Assembly: GCA_022709755.1 (NCBI GenBank)
Contig: JAKLIF010000010.1
Location: 1 to 64,000, forward strand
Reading direction: 5' to 3'
DNA from: Elusimicrobiota bacterium
Lineage (GTDB): Bacteria; Elusimicrobiota; Elusimicrobia; FEN-1173; JAKLIF01
Length of the DNA stretch: 64,000 nucleotides
Shown here piece by piece: positions 44,645 through 56,223 of this stretch (within the stretch, counting starts at the first letter, position 1; the number at the start of each line of letters is the position of its first letter). The position numbers and the translations under genes are program-made. The notes under the pieces were generated by a model. It searched no databases, was not told the DNA's origin, and saw only the letters and a program-made list of their open reading frames with translations.

Positions 44645-44645
44645 C

Positions 44646-46157
<1,512 letters not shown>

Positions 46158-46159
46158 AC

Positions 46160-47053
46160 ATGCCCTCTCTCCGGGAATTGAGACGTAAAGTAAAGACCAT
46201 CCGGTCGACACAACAGATCACGAAGGCCATGAAGATGATGTCGGCCGCTCGGCTCCGGAGAGCCCAGAACCGCATTCTGGGAGCGCGGCCGTTCGCCTTA
46301 AAAATGCAGGAACTGGTGGACGACCTTCTCCTCCAACTGACCACCCCGTCGGACAACGACAGCCCCGACTCGCGCTACCAGCACCCCCTCTTGACGATGA
46401 GGCGGGGCGCCCGATCCAGAGGACTCCTCCTCGTCACCGCCGACAAAGGATTATGCGGATCGTTCAACACGTCCCTCATCCGCAATGCCATTGAATTCAT
46501 ACGGGAAAACAAGGATCGGAAGATCACCCTCTTCTGCGTCGGTCGAAAAGGCCGTGACTTCTTCCGGCGAGCCGGATACTCCGTCAAGAACGAATACATC
46601 AACATCTTCACGAAGCTCTCCTTCGCTCACGCCGAGCTCCTTGGGCGGGATCTCATGGATTTTTATGGGAATCCCGACGTCCAGGACATCACCGTCATCT
46701 ACAATGAGTTCAAGTCGGTCATGCAGCAGCGCCTCGTCCGAGAGACGCTGCTCCCCCTCTCCCTGCACACGAACCCGAACCAGGCCCGACCTGCCGTGGG
46801 ATTCATCTATGAACCCAGGCGGGATTTATTACTGGAGGCCCTCTTCCCCCGGACGGTGAAAGCCCAGATATTCCGGATTCTGCTCGAATCGGCGGCTGCG
46901 GAGCTGGGAGCGCGCATGACGGCCATGGAGAACGCCACCCGAAACGCGGCAGAGATGATCGAGAGCGTGACACTCTATATGAACAAGATCCGGCAGGGAA
47001 CCATCACGAAAGAGATCTCCGAACTGATCGCCGGGGCGGAAGCCCTGCAATAA
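46160..47053 (+). CDS. atpG: ATP synthase F1 subunit gamma
   Basis: 297 residues. N-terminal coiled coil (RRKVKTIRSTQQITKAMKMM) and C-terminal helix (MTAMENATRNAAEMIESVTL with YMNKIRQGTITKEI) form the rotor stalk. Central Rossmann-like part has LLVTADKGLCGSFN. The operon then breaks for the outer-membrane gene. Confidence 0.97.
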   Translation: MPSLRELRRKVKTIRSTQQITKAMKMMSAARLRRAQNRILGARPFALKMQELVDDLLLQLTTPSDNDSPDSRYQHPLLTMRRGARSRGLLLVTADKGLCGSFNTSLIRNAIEFIRENKDRKITLFCVGRKGRDFFRRAGYSVKNEYINIFTKLSFAHAELLGRDLMDFYGNPDVQDITVIYNEFKSVMQQRLVRETLLPLSLHTNPNQARPAVGFIYEPRRDLLLEALFPRTVKAQIFRILLESAAAELGARMTAMENATRNAAEMIESVTLYMNKIRQGTITKEISELIAGAEALQ

Positions 47054-47070
47054 CTTTTTGAAGCACATAA

Positions 47071-47097
47071 AACAGGGGGCCCCACGGACACCCTGTT
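47071..47097 (+). other. Hairpin between atpG and the barrel gene
   Basis: aacaggg (47071-47077) pairs with ccctgtt (47091-47097) directly before the RBS aggagg of the barrel gene. No T-run follows, so it is not a classical terminator; it may change the relative expression of the upstream and downstream genes. Confidence 0.4.
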
Positions 47098-47110
47098 CCA
47101 GGAGGACGAA

Positions 47111-49280
<2,170 letters not shown>

Positions 49281-49293
49281 CAGGGGTGCGACA

Positions 49294-50022
49294 ATGGATG
49301 AAATGAACAGATCGGATTCAAGCGAAGGTAAAGGAATTTTCTGGAGCTCCGCGCTCCAAATGCTGAAAGGACCCCGGCAATATTTCCAATCCATTCCGCT
49401 GAGTGGCGGGTTTCTCAAACCCGTCCTCTTTGCGGCGGGATGGTACTATATTTCCAGCGCCGTCGATTTCGTGGTGGCGCGGTTCCGGCCCCCGCCTCAA
49501 ATGGTGCCTCTCCCCCTGGGAGTCGACCCGAAGATGTTCAGGCTCGCGGTGGACCTCGGGTGGTTGCTGGTCGGGGCGTGGTTCATCGTCCTCGTCCTGT
49601 TCGCCGCGGCGGGCTTTTTCTACGTCATATGGCGGCTGCTCGGATCCAAACAAAACTATGAGGTCTCGTTCCGCTGCATTGCCTACATGGCACCATTGAC
49701 GGTCATCAGCTCGATCATGGGGATCGTTCCTTTCCTCCCCATCGTGGCCGTCTTCTATGGCCTTTACCTTGTCATCAACGCATCCATTGAGACTCATCAG
49801 ATCAAGCCGGTCCGGGCCTGGGTCGTTTGGGGACTCTGCGCCAGCCTTTTTCTGCTGATCTCTCTGGCGCTGGGGATTGCCAACCGCGTCATCGCCAGAC
49901 GGAACATGGGCTATCCTTCCCCGTTGTCCCAGGTGACGCAGACCTCGTCCGAACAGGACGTGCAGGTATTGGCGAATCAGATCCAAAAACAGGCGGAACA
50001 GCAGAGCGCCAAACCTCAATAA
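49294..50022 (+). CDS. Yip1-family membrane protein inside the atp operon
   Basis: 242 residues with five or six membrane helices (e.g. WLLVGAWFIVLVLFAAAGFFY) and a hydrophilic Gln-rich C-terminal tail (VLANQIQKQAEQQ). Sequence pattern fits the Yip1/DUF1282 group, bacterial homologues of a Golgi GTPase partner with unknown role. It lies 13 bases behind atpD and 7 before atpC, so it is surely co-transcribed with the ATP synthase, where no known subunit belongs. Confidence 0.75.
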   Translation: MDEMNRSDSSEGKGIFWSSALQMLKGPRQYFQSIPLSGGFLKPVLFAAGWYYISSAVDFVVARFRPPPQMVPLPLGVDPKMFRLAVDLGWLLVGAWFIVLVLFAAAGFFYVIWRLLGSKQNYEVSFRCIAYMAPLTVISSIMGIVPFLPIVAVFYGLYLVINASIETHQIKPVRAWVVWGLCASLFLLISLALGIANRVIARRNMGYPSPLSQVTQTSSEQDVQVLANQIQKQAEQQSAKPQ

Positions 50023-50029
50023 TCCAAAG

Positions 50030-50458
50030 ATGACGAAGACCCTGCCGCTCGTTATCGTCACGCCGGAAAAATCCACGCTCGAAGACCATGTGGATTCAAT
50101 CACCCTCCCGGCGTTCGAGGGGCAGCTCGGAATTCTTCCCGGACACGCCCCCTTGTTGGCCCAACTCCAACCGGGACCCGTTCTGATCAGGAAGGGCGAC
50201 ACGGTCCAGACACTGGCGGTGTCCGGAGGCTTCGTGGAAGTCCACGAAGGCCGCGTCGCCATCTTCGCCGAGACGGCTGAAATGGCCGAAGAGATCAATG
50301 AGCAACGGGCTCGGCAAGCCCTCGAACGCGCCCGAGAGGAGATCCATCAGGTCAAAGGACACGAGGAGGATCTCTCACAAGCTCGGGCTTCGATGGAACG
50401 CGCCTTGGCCCGCCTCAAGGTGTTGGACGGTCTCCGTCGGAAAATGCCCCGGTCATGA
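50030..50458 (+). CDS. atpC: ATP synthase F1 subunit epsilon
   Basis: 142 residues: beta-sandwich N-domain (TLPLVIVTPEKSTLED ... LPAFEGQLGILPGHAPLL) and C-terminal two-helix hairpin (EEINEQRARQALERAREEI). Completes F1. Last gene of the operon, before the terminator. Confidence 0.96.
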   Translation: MTKTLPLVIVTPEKSTLEDHVDSITLPAFEGQLGILPGHAPLLAQLQPGPVLIRKGDTVQTLAVSGGFVEVHEGRVAIFAETAEMAEEINEQRARQALERAREEIHQVKGHEEDLSQARASMERALARLKVLDGLRRKMPRS

Positions 50459-50607
50459 TCTCCCCCATGCCCCCTATTCACAAATCATCCGGAAAGATGT
50501 AATATTTACAATTATGTTACATTCCTCTCAGACATCCATAATCCCGTTCCGCTATGATGGTAATGGAACGTTGCAAGAGAGAGAGGCAATGTTCCAACCC
50601 AAAAATT

Positions 50608-50655
50608 TCACTTCGGATGGCGGTTCCCCCGGATCGTTGTCCGAAGTGATTTTTT
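50608..50655 (+). terminator. Terminator between atp operon and response regulator
   Basis: Perfect 10-bp stem tcacttcgga (50608-50617) with tccgaagtga (50640-50649) and T6 behind it. It stops readthrough from atpC or serves as an attenuator just before the regulator's GTG start. The 219 bases from atpC to the regulator otherwise contain a 6-bp inverted repeat cgttcc/ggaacg (50546-50551, 50566-50571) and nothing coding. Confidence 0.75.
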
Positions 50656-50677
50656 AGGTTATCGAAAGGATCTCACT

Positions 50678-51073
50678 GTGAAACGCGTCATGATCGTGGA
50701 TGATGAGAAGAACTTGGCGGAACTGATTTCGGACTTCTGCCAGTTGGCGGATTTCGAGGCGAAGATCGTCACGGACAGCACCCAGGCCCTTCAAACCGCC
50801 TTGGATTGGAAGCCGGACATCGTCACTTTGGATCTGGAGATGCCCAAGATGGATGGGGTGGAGGTCTTAAAACAGCTTCAGGCCAACGAGACCACCAGAA
50901 GAATCCCCGTGGTGGTCGTATCCGTGGTCGCCCAGATGGCTTTGGTCAATGGATTCCTCGAAGGAGCTGCGTCCGTCTTCGAAAAACCGCTCCGCGTCAA
51001 GATATTGGTTGAAAAAATACAGAAATTACTGACAGGAAAATCGAACTCCGCACCGCTCCGCGTCCTGAGCTGA
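50678..51073 (+). CDS. CheY-like single-domain response regulator
   Basis: 131 residues, receiver domain only: acidic pair in IVDDEKN, phospho-acceptor Asp in IVTLDLEMPKMDG, Thr/Ser in VVVVSVVAQ and Lys in VFEKPL. Start is GTG at 50678 with gaaagga upstream. No histidine kinase is near. Such stand-alone receivers can act on motors or as phosphate relays; a link to the MotA/MotB-like genes at 7.8-9.4 kb is speculation. The region between atpC and this gene shows a candidate TTTACA (50505-50510) and CATAAT (50538-50543), poorly spaced. Confidence 0.9.
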   Translation: MKRVMIVDDEKNLAELISDFCQLADFEAKIVTDSTQALQTALDWKPDIVTLDLEMPKMDGVEVLKQLQANETTRRIPVVVVSVVAQMALVNGFLEGAASVFEKPLRVKILVEKIQKLLTGKSNSAPLRVLS

Positions 51074-51100
51074 AAAAGCGGCGACGGATGTCCCGTCGCC
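51073..51100 (-). terminator. Terminator of the rlmI gene
   Basis: Minus strand: perfect 8-bp stem ggcgacgg/ccgtcgcc with a 5-base loop, followed by gc and a T5 run that overlaps the regulator's stop codon on the other strand. Confidence 0.65.
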
Positions 51101-51108
51101 ACCCTCCC

Positions 51109-52338
51109 TCATCCGTTGACTTGCAGTAAGGCGAATTTCAGGTAGTCCGTTTCCGGCATCGTCAAACGGACGGGATGGTCTTTCGCCTGTCCTCCCCATA
51201 ACACCAATCTTGCCCGACGCCCCGATTCTTGGACCGCCCGGGACAATATTTGACGGAAGAGTTCTCTGTCCACGTGTTGGGAACACGAAGCCAAGGCGCA
51301 GAACCCCTGATCCGCCACCTTGTTCAAAGCCAACGCATAGAGCTTGATATAGGCCTTCATCGCCACCGGCAACTGTCTCTTATTCACGGCATATCGCGGC
51401 GGATCCGCGACGACCACGTCATATTTATCGCGCGACCCGTTACAAAATTCCTCCACATCGGACTTAATGAACACCGGCGCGACGGGCAATCCGTTTTTGT
51501 CGAAGATGGCTTTCGCCAGTCCCAAGGCCTCTTCGGATGAATCGACCCCGGTCAGGCTCTGGCAACCGGCTCGCGCCGCCCAAAGGCCGAACGCCCCCGT
51601 ATGACAGAACAGATCCAAGACTCTCTTTCCCCGGCAAAAGGTCCCGACGATCTTCCGGTTATCGGTCTGATCGAAGAAATATCCTGTTTTCTGCCCCGCT
51701 TTCAGATCAGCGGCCAACTGGAGACCATCCTGAGAGAACCAATGAGGCGTCTGAATGATGCCCTCCTCCAACCTCACCATGACCTCCAGTTTCTCGAAAG
51801 CCCTCGCCGCAGAATCGTTCCTCACCATGATGGCCTTCCAGGGGCCCAACCTCTTGATCGCTTCCAAAGCGAGGGGAAGGAGTTTGTCCATTCCCAGGCA
51901 ATAGGACTGAACCACACACACATCGTCATAGCGGTCCACGACCAGCCCCGGAAGATCGTCCGACTCCCCGAAGACCCATCGATAGGACTGATCGGCCGTC
52001 ACGGCGGCGCGATAGGCCATGGCGCGTTTGAGGCGATTCTCGAAAAAATGTTCGTCCAGAACGACGTCCTGCCGGGACAGGATCCGCCCCGCGATGAGCG
52101 AATCCGGATTGTAATAACCGACGCCCAGGAAATCGTTCCGGCCCGTGTAGAAAGGCACGACCCCGCCGGGGACGACTTCCCCGTGGACAGCCGCCACTTC
52201 GTTTGAAAAAACCCAGAGATGCCCCCGCTGGATACGCCGCTCTTCGCCTGGTTTCAGCGTCACGCAGGGTCTCCCCGACATGTTGCGGGGTTTGGCGACA
52301 TGCGTCTTTTTATCGGAAGGATTGTATTTTTTGTCCAT
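51109..52338 (-). CDS. rlmI: RlmI-type 23S rRNA methyltransferase
   Basis: 409 residues: N-terminal PUA domain (about 20-100, LKPGEERRIQRGHLWVFSNE), a central linker domain and a C-terminal Rossmann methyltransferase (VLDLFCHTGAFGLWAARAG with SAM site, DPPRYAVN and catalytic Cys in ASCSQHV). Family COG1092, m5C methylation of 23S rRNA C1962 in E. coli. The ATG at 52338 is chosen; an upstream start would overlap corA. Read from the same direction as corA, 53 bases behind. Confidence 0.9.
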   Translation of the reverse strand: MDKKYNPSDKKTHVAKPRNMSGRPCVTLKPGEERRIQRGHLWVFSNEVAAVHGEVVPGGVVPFYTGRNDFLGVGYYNPDSLIAGRILSRQDVVLDEHFFENRLKRAMAYRAAVTADQSYRWVFGESDDLPGLVVDRYDDVCVVQSYCLGMDKLLPLALEAIKRLGPWKAIMVRNDSAARAFEKLEVMVRLEEGIIQTPHWFSQDGLQLAADLKAGQKTGYFFDQTDNRKIVGTFCRGKRVLDLFCHTGAFGLWAARAGCQSLTGVDSSEEALGLAKAIFDKNGLPVAPVFIKSDVEEFCNGSRDKYDVVVADPPRYAVNKRQLPVAMKAYIKLYALALNKVADQGFCALASCSQHVDRELFRQILSRAVQESGRRARLVLWGGQAKDHPVRLTMPETDYLKFALLQVNG

Positions 52339-52391
52339 GGTTTGATCTCTCAAAAATCGACCGACGTCACCGTCGGCATCGGAGGGTCCGC

Positions 52392-53381
52392 TCAGAGGAC
52401 TTTCGATCGCTTCAAATACCAGATGATGCCACCCGCGACCACCACCATGAAAACCCACACCAACGGCAGCGCCCAGGCCCCGAGTTGCTGTTCCGGAAAA
52501 GAGACATTCATTCCGTAATAACTGGTGATGATGGCAGGCGGCATGAAGATCGTGGCCATGATCGTCAGATACTTGATCGATTTATTCAGCTTCGTGGAAA
52601 TGCTGGAATAGTAGACTTCCAAACTGCTGGTCATGATCTGGCTGTAGAGTTCCGTCATCCGGTCCAGCCGGTTCATGTAGAAAAATATGTCCCGGAAATA
52701 GGCGGACGACCTCGGCGTGAGCAGGTTCTGAGCCTCGCGCGTCAAGCTCGAGAACACATAGATCTCCGGTTCGATGATCCTCCGGAGTTCCAACAGGGTC
52801 CTCTTCACATAGAAGATCCCCTTCACATCCAGGTTCTCGATCCCCTCCACCATCATATCCTGGATATGATCCACCCGCGACTCGATCTCGGACAAGAGCG
52901 GATTGAAACTTCCGGTGATAATGCCGAATATATCGTAGAGGAGGTGCTCGAAACTGTTGCAGTACATCTGCGGTTTCAGCTTCGCCTTTTCAAAAACCGT
53001 CCTCAGTTGAGGCACATCCTCGGTATGGACGGTCACGACGTAATTCTTACCGATAAACACATCCAACTCGAAGACAACGTCCTCAAATTCCATGTTCAAA
53101 TAGGTGTTTTTCGTATACGTCTTGATCCCATGGCTGGCCACGAAGATGTAGTTTTCGAACATCTCAAATTTGCTGTGATGCTGAGGGAAGATACAGTCTT
53201 CCAGAGAAAGCTGGTGAAATTTGAATTCCTTGGTCAACAGCGCCATGGCTTCGTCGTCGTCATCGATATTATTGACGTCCATCCACAAGAACCCCTCCTT
53301 ATCGTTGAGGATCCGGGGAAGATCGATTTCTTTGAGGTCCGTCTTGACGGCCTGTTTGTTGAAATAAATCGCGTTGATCAT
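52392..53381 (-). CDS. corA: CorA-family magnesium/cobalt transporter
   Basis: 329 residues. N-terminal cytoplasmic domain, then two membrane helices with the signature YGMNVSF at the pore entry (G-M-N) near residue 290. Forms a pentameric Mg2+ channel in the inner membrane. The promoter -10 box sits only 6 bases before its ATG (see promoter). Confidence 0.95.
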   Translation of the reverse strand: MINAIYFNKQAVKTDLKEIDLPRILNDKEGFLWMDVNNIDDDDEAMALLTKEFKFHQLSLEDCIFPQHHSKFEMFENYIFVASHGIKTYTKNTYLNMEFEDVVFELDVFIGKNYVVTVHTEDVPQLRTVFEKAKLKPQMYCNSFEHLLYDIFGIITGSFNPLLSEIESRVDHIQDMMVEGIENLDVKGIFYVKRTLLELRRIIEPEIYVFSSLTREAQNLLTPRSSAYFRDIFFYMNRLDRMTELYSQIMTSSLEVYYSSISTKLNKSIKYLTIMATIFMPPAIITSYYGMNVSFPEQQLGAWALPLVWVFMVVVAGGIIWYLKRSKVL

Positions 53382-53387
53382 GGTTTC

Positions 53388-53393
53388 ATTATA
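53388..53393 (-). promoter_or_regulatory. Perfect -10 box (TATAAT) directly before the corA ATG
   Basis: On the minus strand TATAAT ends 6 bases before the ATG, with no Shine-Dalgarno between. This gives a transcript beginning at the start codon (leaderless). No good -35 at the usual spacing. Confidence 0.5.
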
Positions 53394-53432
53394 CCGAAAT
53401 AATTCATCCGGCGCAGTCTTTGTTTTTTTTCT

Positions 53433-53978
53433 TCACGGACGGATCCGGCTCTCGATCCAAGCGCGGACCGTTTGGCGTCTTTCCGCATAATTGGCCTTGG
53501 CCAGCGACAAGACAGTGGCCCCCTCGATCCTCTTCACGTGGTCCGTGAACGGGTGGGATCCCTCACGGATCGTCGCCAACACGGAGTGGGCTGGAGATTG
53601 GATGCATTCCAGCAACACTTGACGGAAAAGATCGGAATGCAATTCCATGGACCCGATTTCATCGATCACGATGAGCTGCCCCTCACGCGACAACCCTTCC
53701 CTCAGCGCCGGCACCGCCACCCGGTCCATGGCCGACACGTCCACGGAATATTTACCGACCTTCACGGCGCTCCGAATCCCTCCCCCGGCCAACAGAACCG
53801 TCTCTCCCCTGAAACTCGTCAACTGAAAACCGATCCGTTCTCCCCGCTCGAGGAGTTCCGAAGTATAGAAACCGGAGATCCTCTCCCGGAACGGGAGGGT
53901 CGACTCCTTGATGAGCGTCGTCTTTCCCACGCGGGGAGTTCCCGAAATAAACAGGTTCTTTGTCGTAATGGATTCCAT
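53433..53978 (-). CDS. THEP1-type nucleoside triphosphatase
   Basis: 181 residues with P-loop SGTPRVGKTTL (Walker A) and Walker B LIVIDEIGSMEL, the layout of nucleotide-triphosphatase THEP1 of thermophiles and many other bacteria. Hydrolyses nucleoside triphosphates; biological role unclear. It starts 7 bases behind queE in the same operon. Confidence 0.88.
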   Translation of the reverse strand: MESITTKNLFISGTPRVGKTTLIKESTLPFRERISGFYTSELLERGERIGFQLTSFRGETVLLAGGGIRSAVKVGKYSVDVSAMDRVAVPALREGLSREGQLIVIDEIGSMELHSDLFRQVLLECIQSPAHSVLATIREGSHPFTDHVKRIEGATVLSLAKANYAERRQTVRAWIESRIRP

Positions 53979-53985
53979 CTTTTCC

Positions 53986-54666
53986 TTATCTCACTCCCCA
54001 GAGACGATGCATCTGCGGTATCACGCGGACATCTCTCAACACGGAGGCGGCGAGCCGGCCCCATCGCGCGATTTGGGCCGCGGAAGGGCTCCTCAAAGCC
54101 CTTCGGATCGGCGTCACCGGCTGCAATACCAGGGGAGGAACCACCGGGAGACGCGACAGGAACCGAATCCCCTCTTCCACCTCCGCGTCGGGGGTGGCCC
54201 CAGTGAGCACCATCTTGGCGAACGCTTTCCGTCCCGCCAGACGATAAAACTCCCGCTGTTCTTTCCAAAAAGTCCGGCCCACGCCGGAGGGGAGTTTGAG
54301 GTCTGCGGAGACCACGTGACATAAACGAATGACCTTCTTCAACTCTTCAAACATCGTTCCGCCGGTTTCCAAATAAACCCTCATCCCTTCCCGTCGTAAA
54401 ACCGGGATCAGTTCCGCCAGAAAGGGAGCTTGGTCGAGTGGTTCGCCTCCTGTCAGGCTGACCCAGGGATCCCGATCACGGCCGGCCAGCCGGCGGACTT
54501 TCTCCATCACCCGGGAACATGACATCCAACGGAATGAGCGCGCCGGGGTGTCGCAATAGATGCAGTGCAGAGGACATCCATGAAATCGGACAAAAACCTG
54601 TCTTTGCCCCACATGGAGCCCTTCCCCTTGGAGAGACGCGAATATCTCCGAGATCCTGCCCCTCAT
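53986..54666 (-). CDS. queE: 7-carboxy-7-deazaguanine synthase QueE
   Basis: 226 residues. Radical SAM cluster FHGCPLHCIYCDT (CX3CX2C), SLTGGEPLDQ barrel feature. QueE turns 6-carboxy-tetrahydropterin into 7-carboxy-7-deazaguanine for queuosine. The ATG at 54666 is chosen because it matches the family start (RISEIFASLQGEG) and overlaps the queC stop as ATGA. Confidence 0.95.
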   Translation of the reverse strand: MRGRISEIFASLQGEGLHVGQRQVFVRFHGCPLHCIYCDTPARSFRWMSCSRVMEKVRRLAGRDRDPWVSLTGGEPLDQAPFLAELIPVLRREGMRVYLETGGTMFEELKKVIRLCHVVSADLKLPSGVGRTFWKEQREFYRLAGRKAFAKMVLTGATPDAEVEEGIRFLSRLPVVPPLVLQPVTPIRRALRSPSAAQIARWGRLAASVLRDVRVIPQMHRLWGVR

Positions 54667-55352
54667 GAGGACCGGGGGATCAACGGATCCGCGCGACCGA
54701 TTTCCGAAAAACCTTTTTCGCGGAGGCGGCAGGAATCGCATTTTCCACAGGGAATCCTCCTCCCCGCATAACAAGACCATGTGTCTTCGTAAGGCACTTT
54801 CAACGAGATCCCAAGGCGGATAATCTGGGCCTTCGTCATCCGGATCAGCGGTGTCCATAGACGGATGGGACGACGCTGTTCCGCCCCCATCCTCGTCCCC
54901 TGACGGGCCACGGCCTGCATGGCGCGGCAATAGGCGGGACGGCAATCGGGGTAACCGGAATAATCAAGGGCGTTCACCCCCATCACAATGTTCCGGCATT
55001 GGAGGACATCCGCCCAGGACAACGCGTAAGAAAGGAAGATGGTGTTCCGGGCAGGAACATACGTCGACGGGATCGAGGTATTTCCGATGGTGTGGAGGGA
55101 ACGGGAAGGAAGAGCCCTCTTCGTCTTCAAAAGTTCCGACCCTCCCCACGGCAATCGCATGGTCACGACCCGATAGGGACATTTTCTCCGGCGGGCCAAG
55201 CGGACAGCCGACGTCAACTCCCGGTCATGCCGTTGCCCATAAGAGAACAAGAGGCAATGACAATCCCATTTTTTCCGGTCCAAAGCCCAATAGAGGGCGG
55301 TGGAAGAGTCCAATCCTCCCGAAAGCAAAACGATGGCTTTTGTGTCCGGCAT
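54663..55352 (-). CDS. queC: 7-cyano-7-deazaguanine synthase QueC
   Basis: 229 residues. PP-loop LLSGGLDSSTALYWAL and C-terminal zinc site CYAGRRIPCGKCDSCRLR. Converts the QueE product to preQ0 using ATP and ammonia. Forms a unit with queE; queD and other queuosine genes are not in the window. Confidence 0.96.
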   Translation of the reverse strand: MPDTKAIVLLSGGLDSSTALYWALDRKKWDCHCLLFSYGQRHDRELTSAVRLARRRKCPYRVVTMRLPWGGSELLKTKRALPSRSLHTIGNTSIPSTYVPARNTIFLSYALSWADVLQCRNIVMGVNALDYSGYPDCRPAYCRAMQAVARQGTRMGAEQRRPIRLWTPLIRMTKAQIIRLGISLKVPYEDTWSCYAGRRIPCGKCDSCRLREKGFSEIGRADPLIPRSS

Positions 55353-55367
55353 TGGAGCGAAGGCGTA

Positions 55368-56219
55368 TCAGGGGATGTAAGCGGAGGTGTGGATTCCCAC
55401 CAGGTGGATGCGCTTCACGCGCCCCAGGGGCTGGTTGAGAAATCGGCGGCCTTGAACAGCGAACTGCTCCGGATTATCGGAAGAAAAGAACATACAACGT
55501 CCTCGGCCCGAAGACCGAAGAGCCCCCTTTTTTTCCAGATGCTGACGGACATCCCTCGCGGTCTCTTCGGCGGAATCGATCAGACGGACAGAGCGCCCCG
55601 ACACCCTTTTCAAAACCGTCTTCAGGAGAGGGTAATGCGTGCATCCCAGAACCAACGTGTCTATCCTCTTCGATAAGAGCGGCCGAAGGTAATGGCGTGC
55701 AACCTGAACCGTCACCTCCTCATCCAACCATCCTTCCTCCACCAACGGGACGAACAGGGGACAGGCCCGGCTGAACACGCTCGTGGAGTGGTCTCGACGA
55801 TGGATCTCCTTCTCATAAGCCCGGCTGGCGATCGTCGCGGATGTTCCGATCACCCCGATGCGTCCGGTGGGGGACGCGTTCAGGGCCGCCTGGGCCCCCG
55901 GGACGATCACACCCAATATCGGGACATCTATTTTCTTCTTCAATTCATCCAACGCCAGCGCCGAGACGGTGTTGCACGCCACCACGATCATCTTCACTTC
56001 ATGATGGATCAGAAAATGCGATATTTCGAGGGCAAACCGTGTGACAGCTTCCGCCGATTTATTCCCGTAGGGGACCCGCGCCGTGTCCCCCACATAGATA
56101 AAATTCTCATGCGACAACAACCGGCGCAGCGCTCGAAGCACTGTAAGCCCCCCGAGCCCCGAATCAAACACGCCGATCGGCCGATGCGTCATCGGGTTCT
56201 TCCGGATAGGATTCATCAT
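55368..56219 (-). CDS. murI: Glutamate racemase
   Basis: About 283 residues with both catalytic cysteines: VACNTVSA and LGCTHYPLL, and N-terminal IGVFDSGLGGLTV. Makes D-glutamate for peptidoglycan. The ATG at 56219 lies 4 bases past the amidase stop; alternatives at 56216 and 56192 are in the same frame. Together with the amidase upstream it forms a wall-related pair. Confidence 0.95.
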   Translation of the reverse strand: MMNPIRKNPMTHRPIGVFDSGLGGLTVLRALRRLLSHENFIYVGDTARVPYGNKSAEAVTRFALEISHFLIHHEVKMIVVACNTVSALALDELKKKIDVPILGVIVPGAQAALNASPTGRIGVIGTSATIASRAYEKEIHRRDHSTSVFSRACPLFVPLVEEGWLDEEVTVQVARHYLRPLLSKRIDTLVLGCTHYPLLKTVLKRVSGRSVRLIDSAEETARDVRQHLEKKGALRSSGRGRCMFFSSDNPEQFAVQGRRFLNQPLGRVKRIHLVGIHTSAYIP

Positions 56220-56223
56220 GGAT

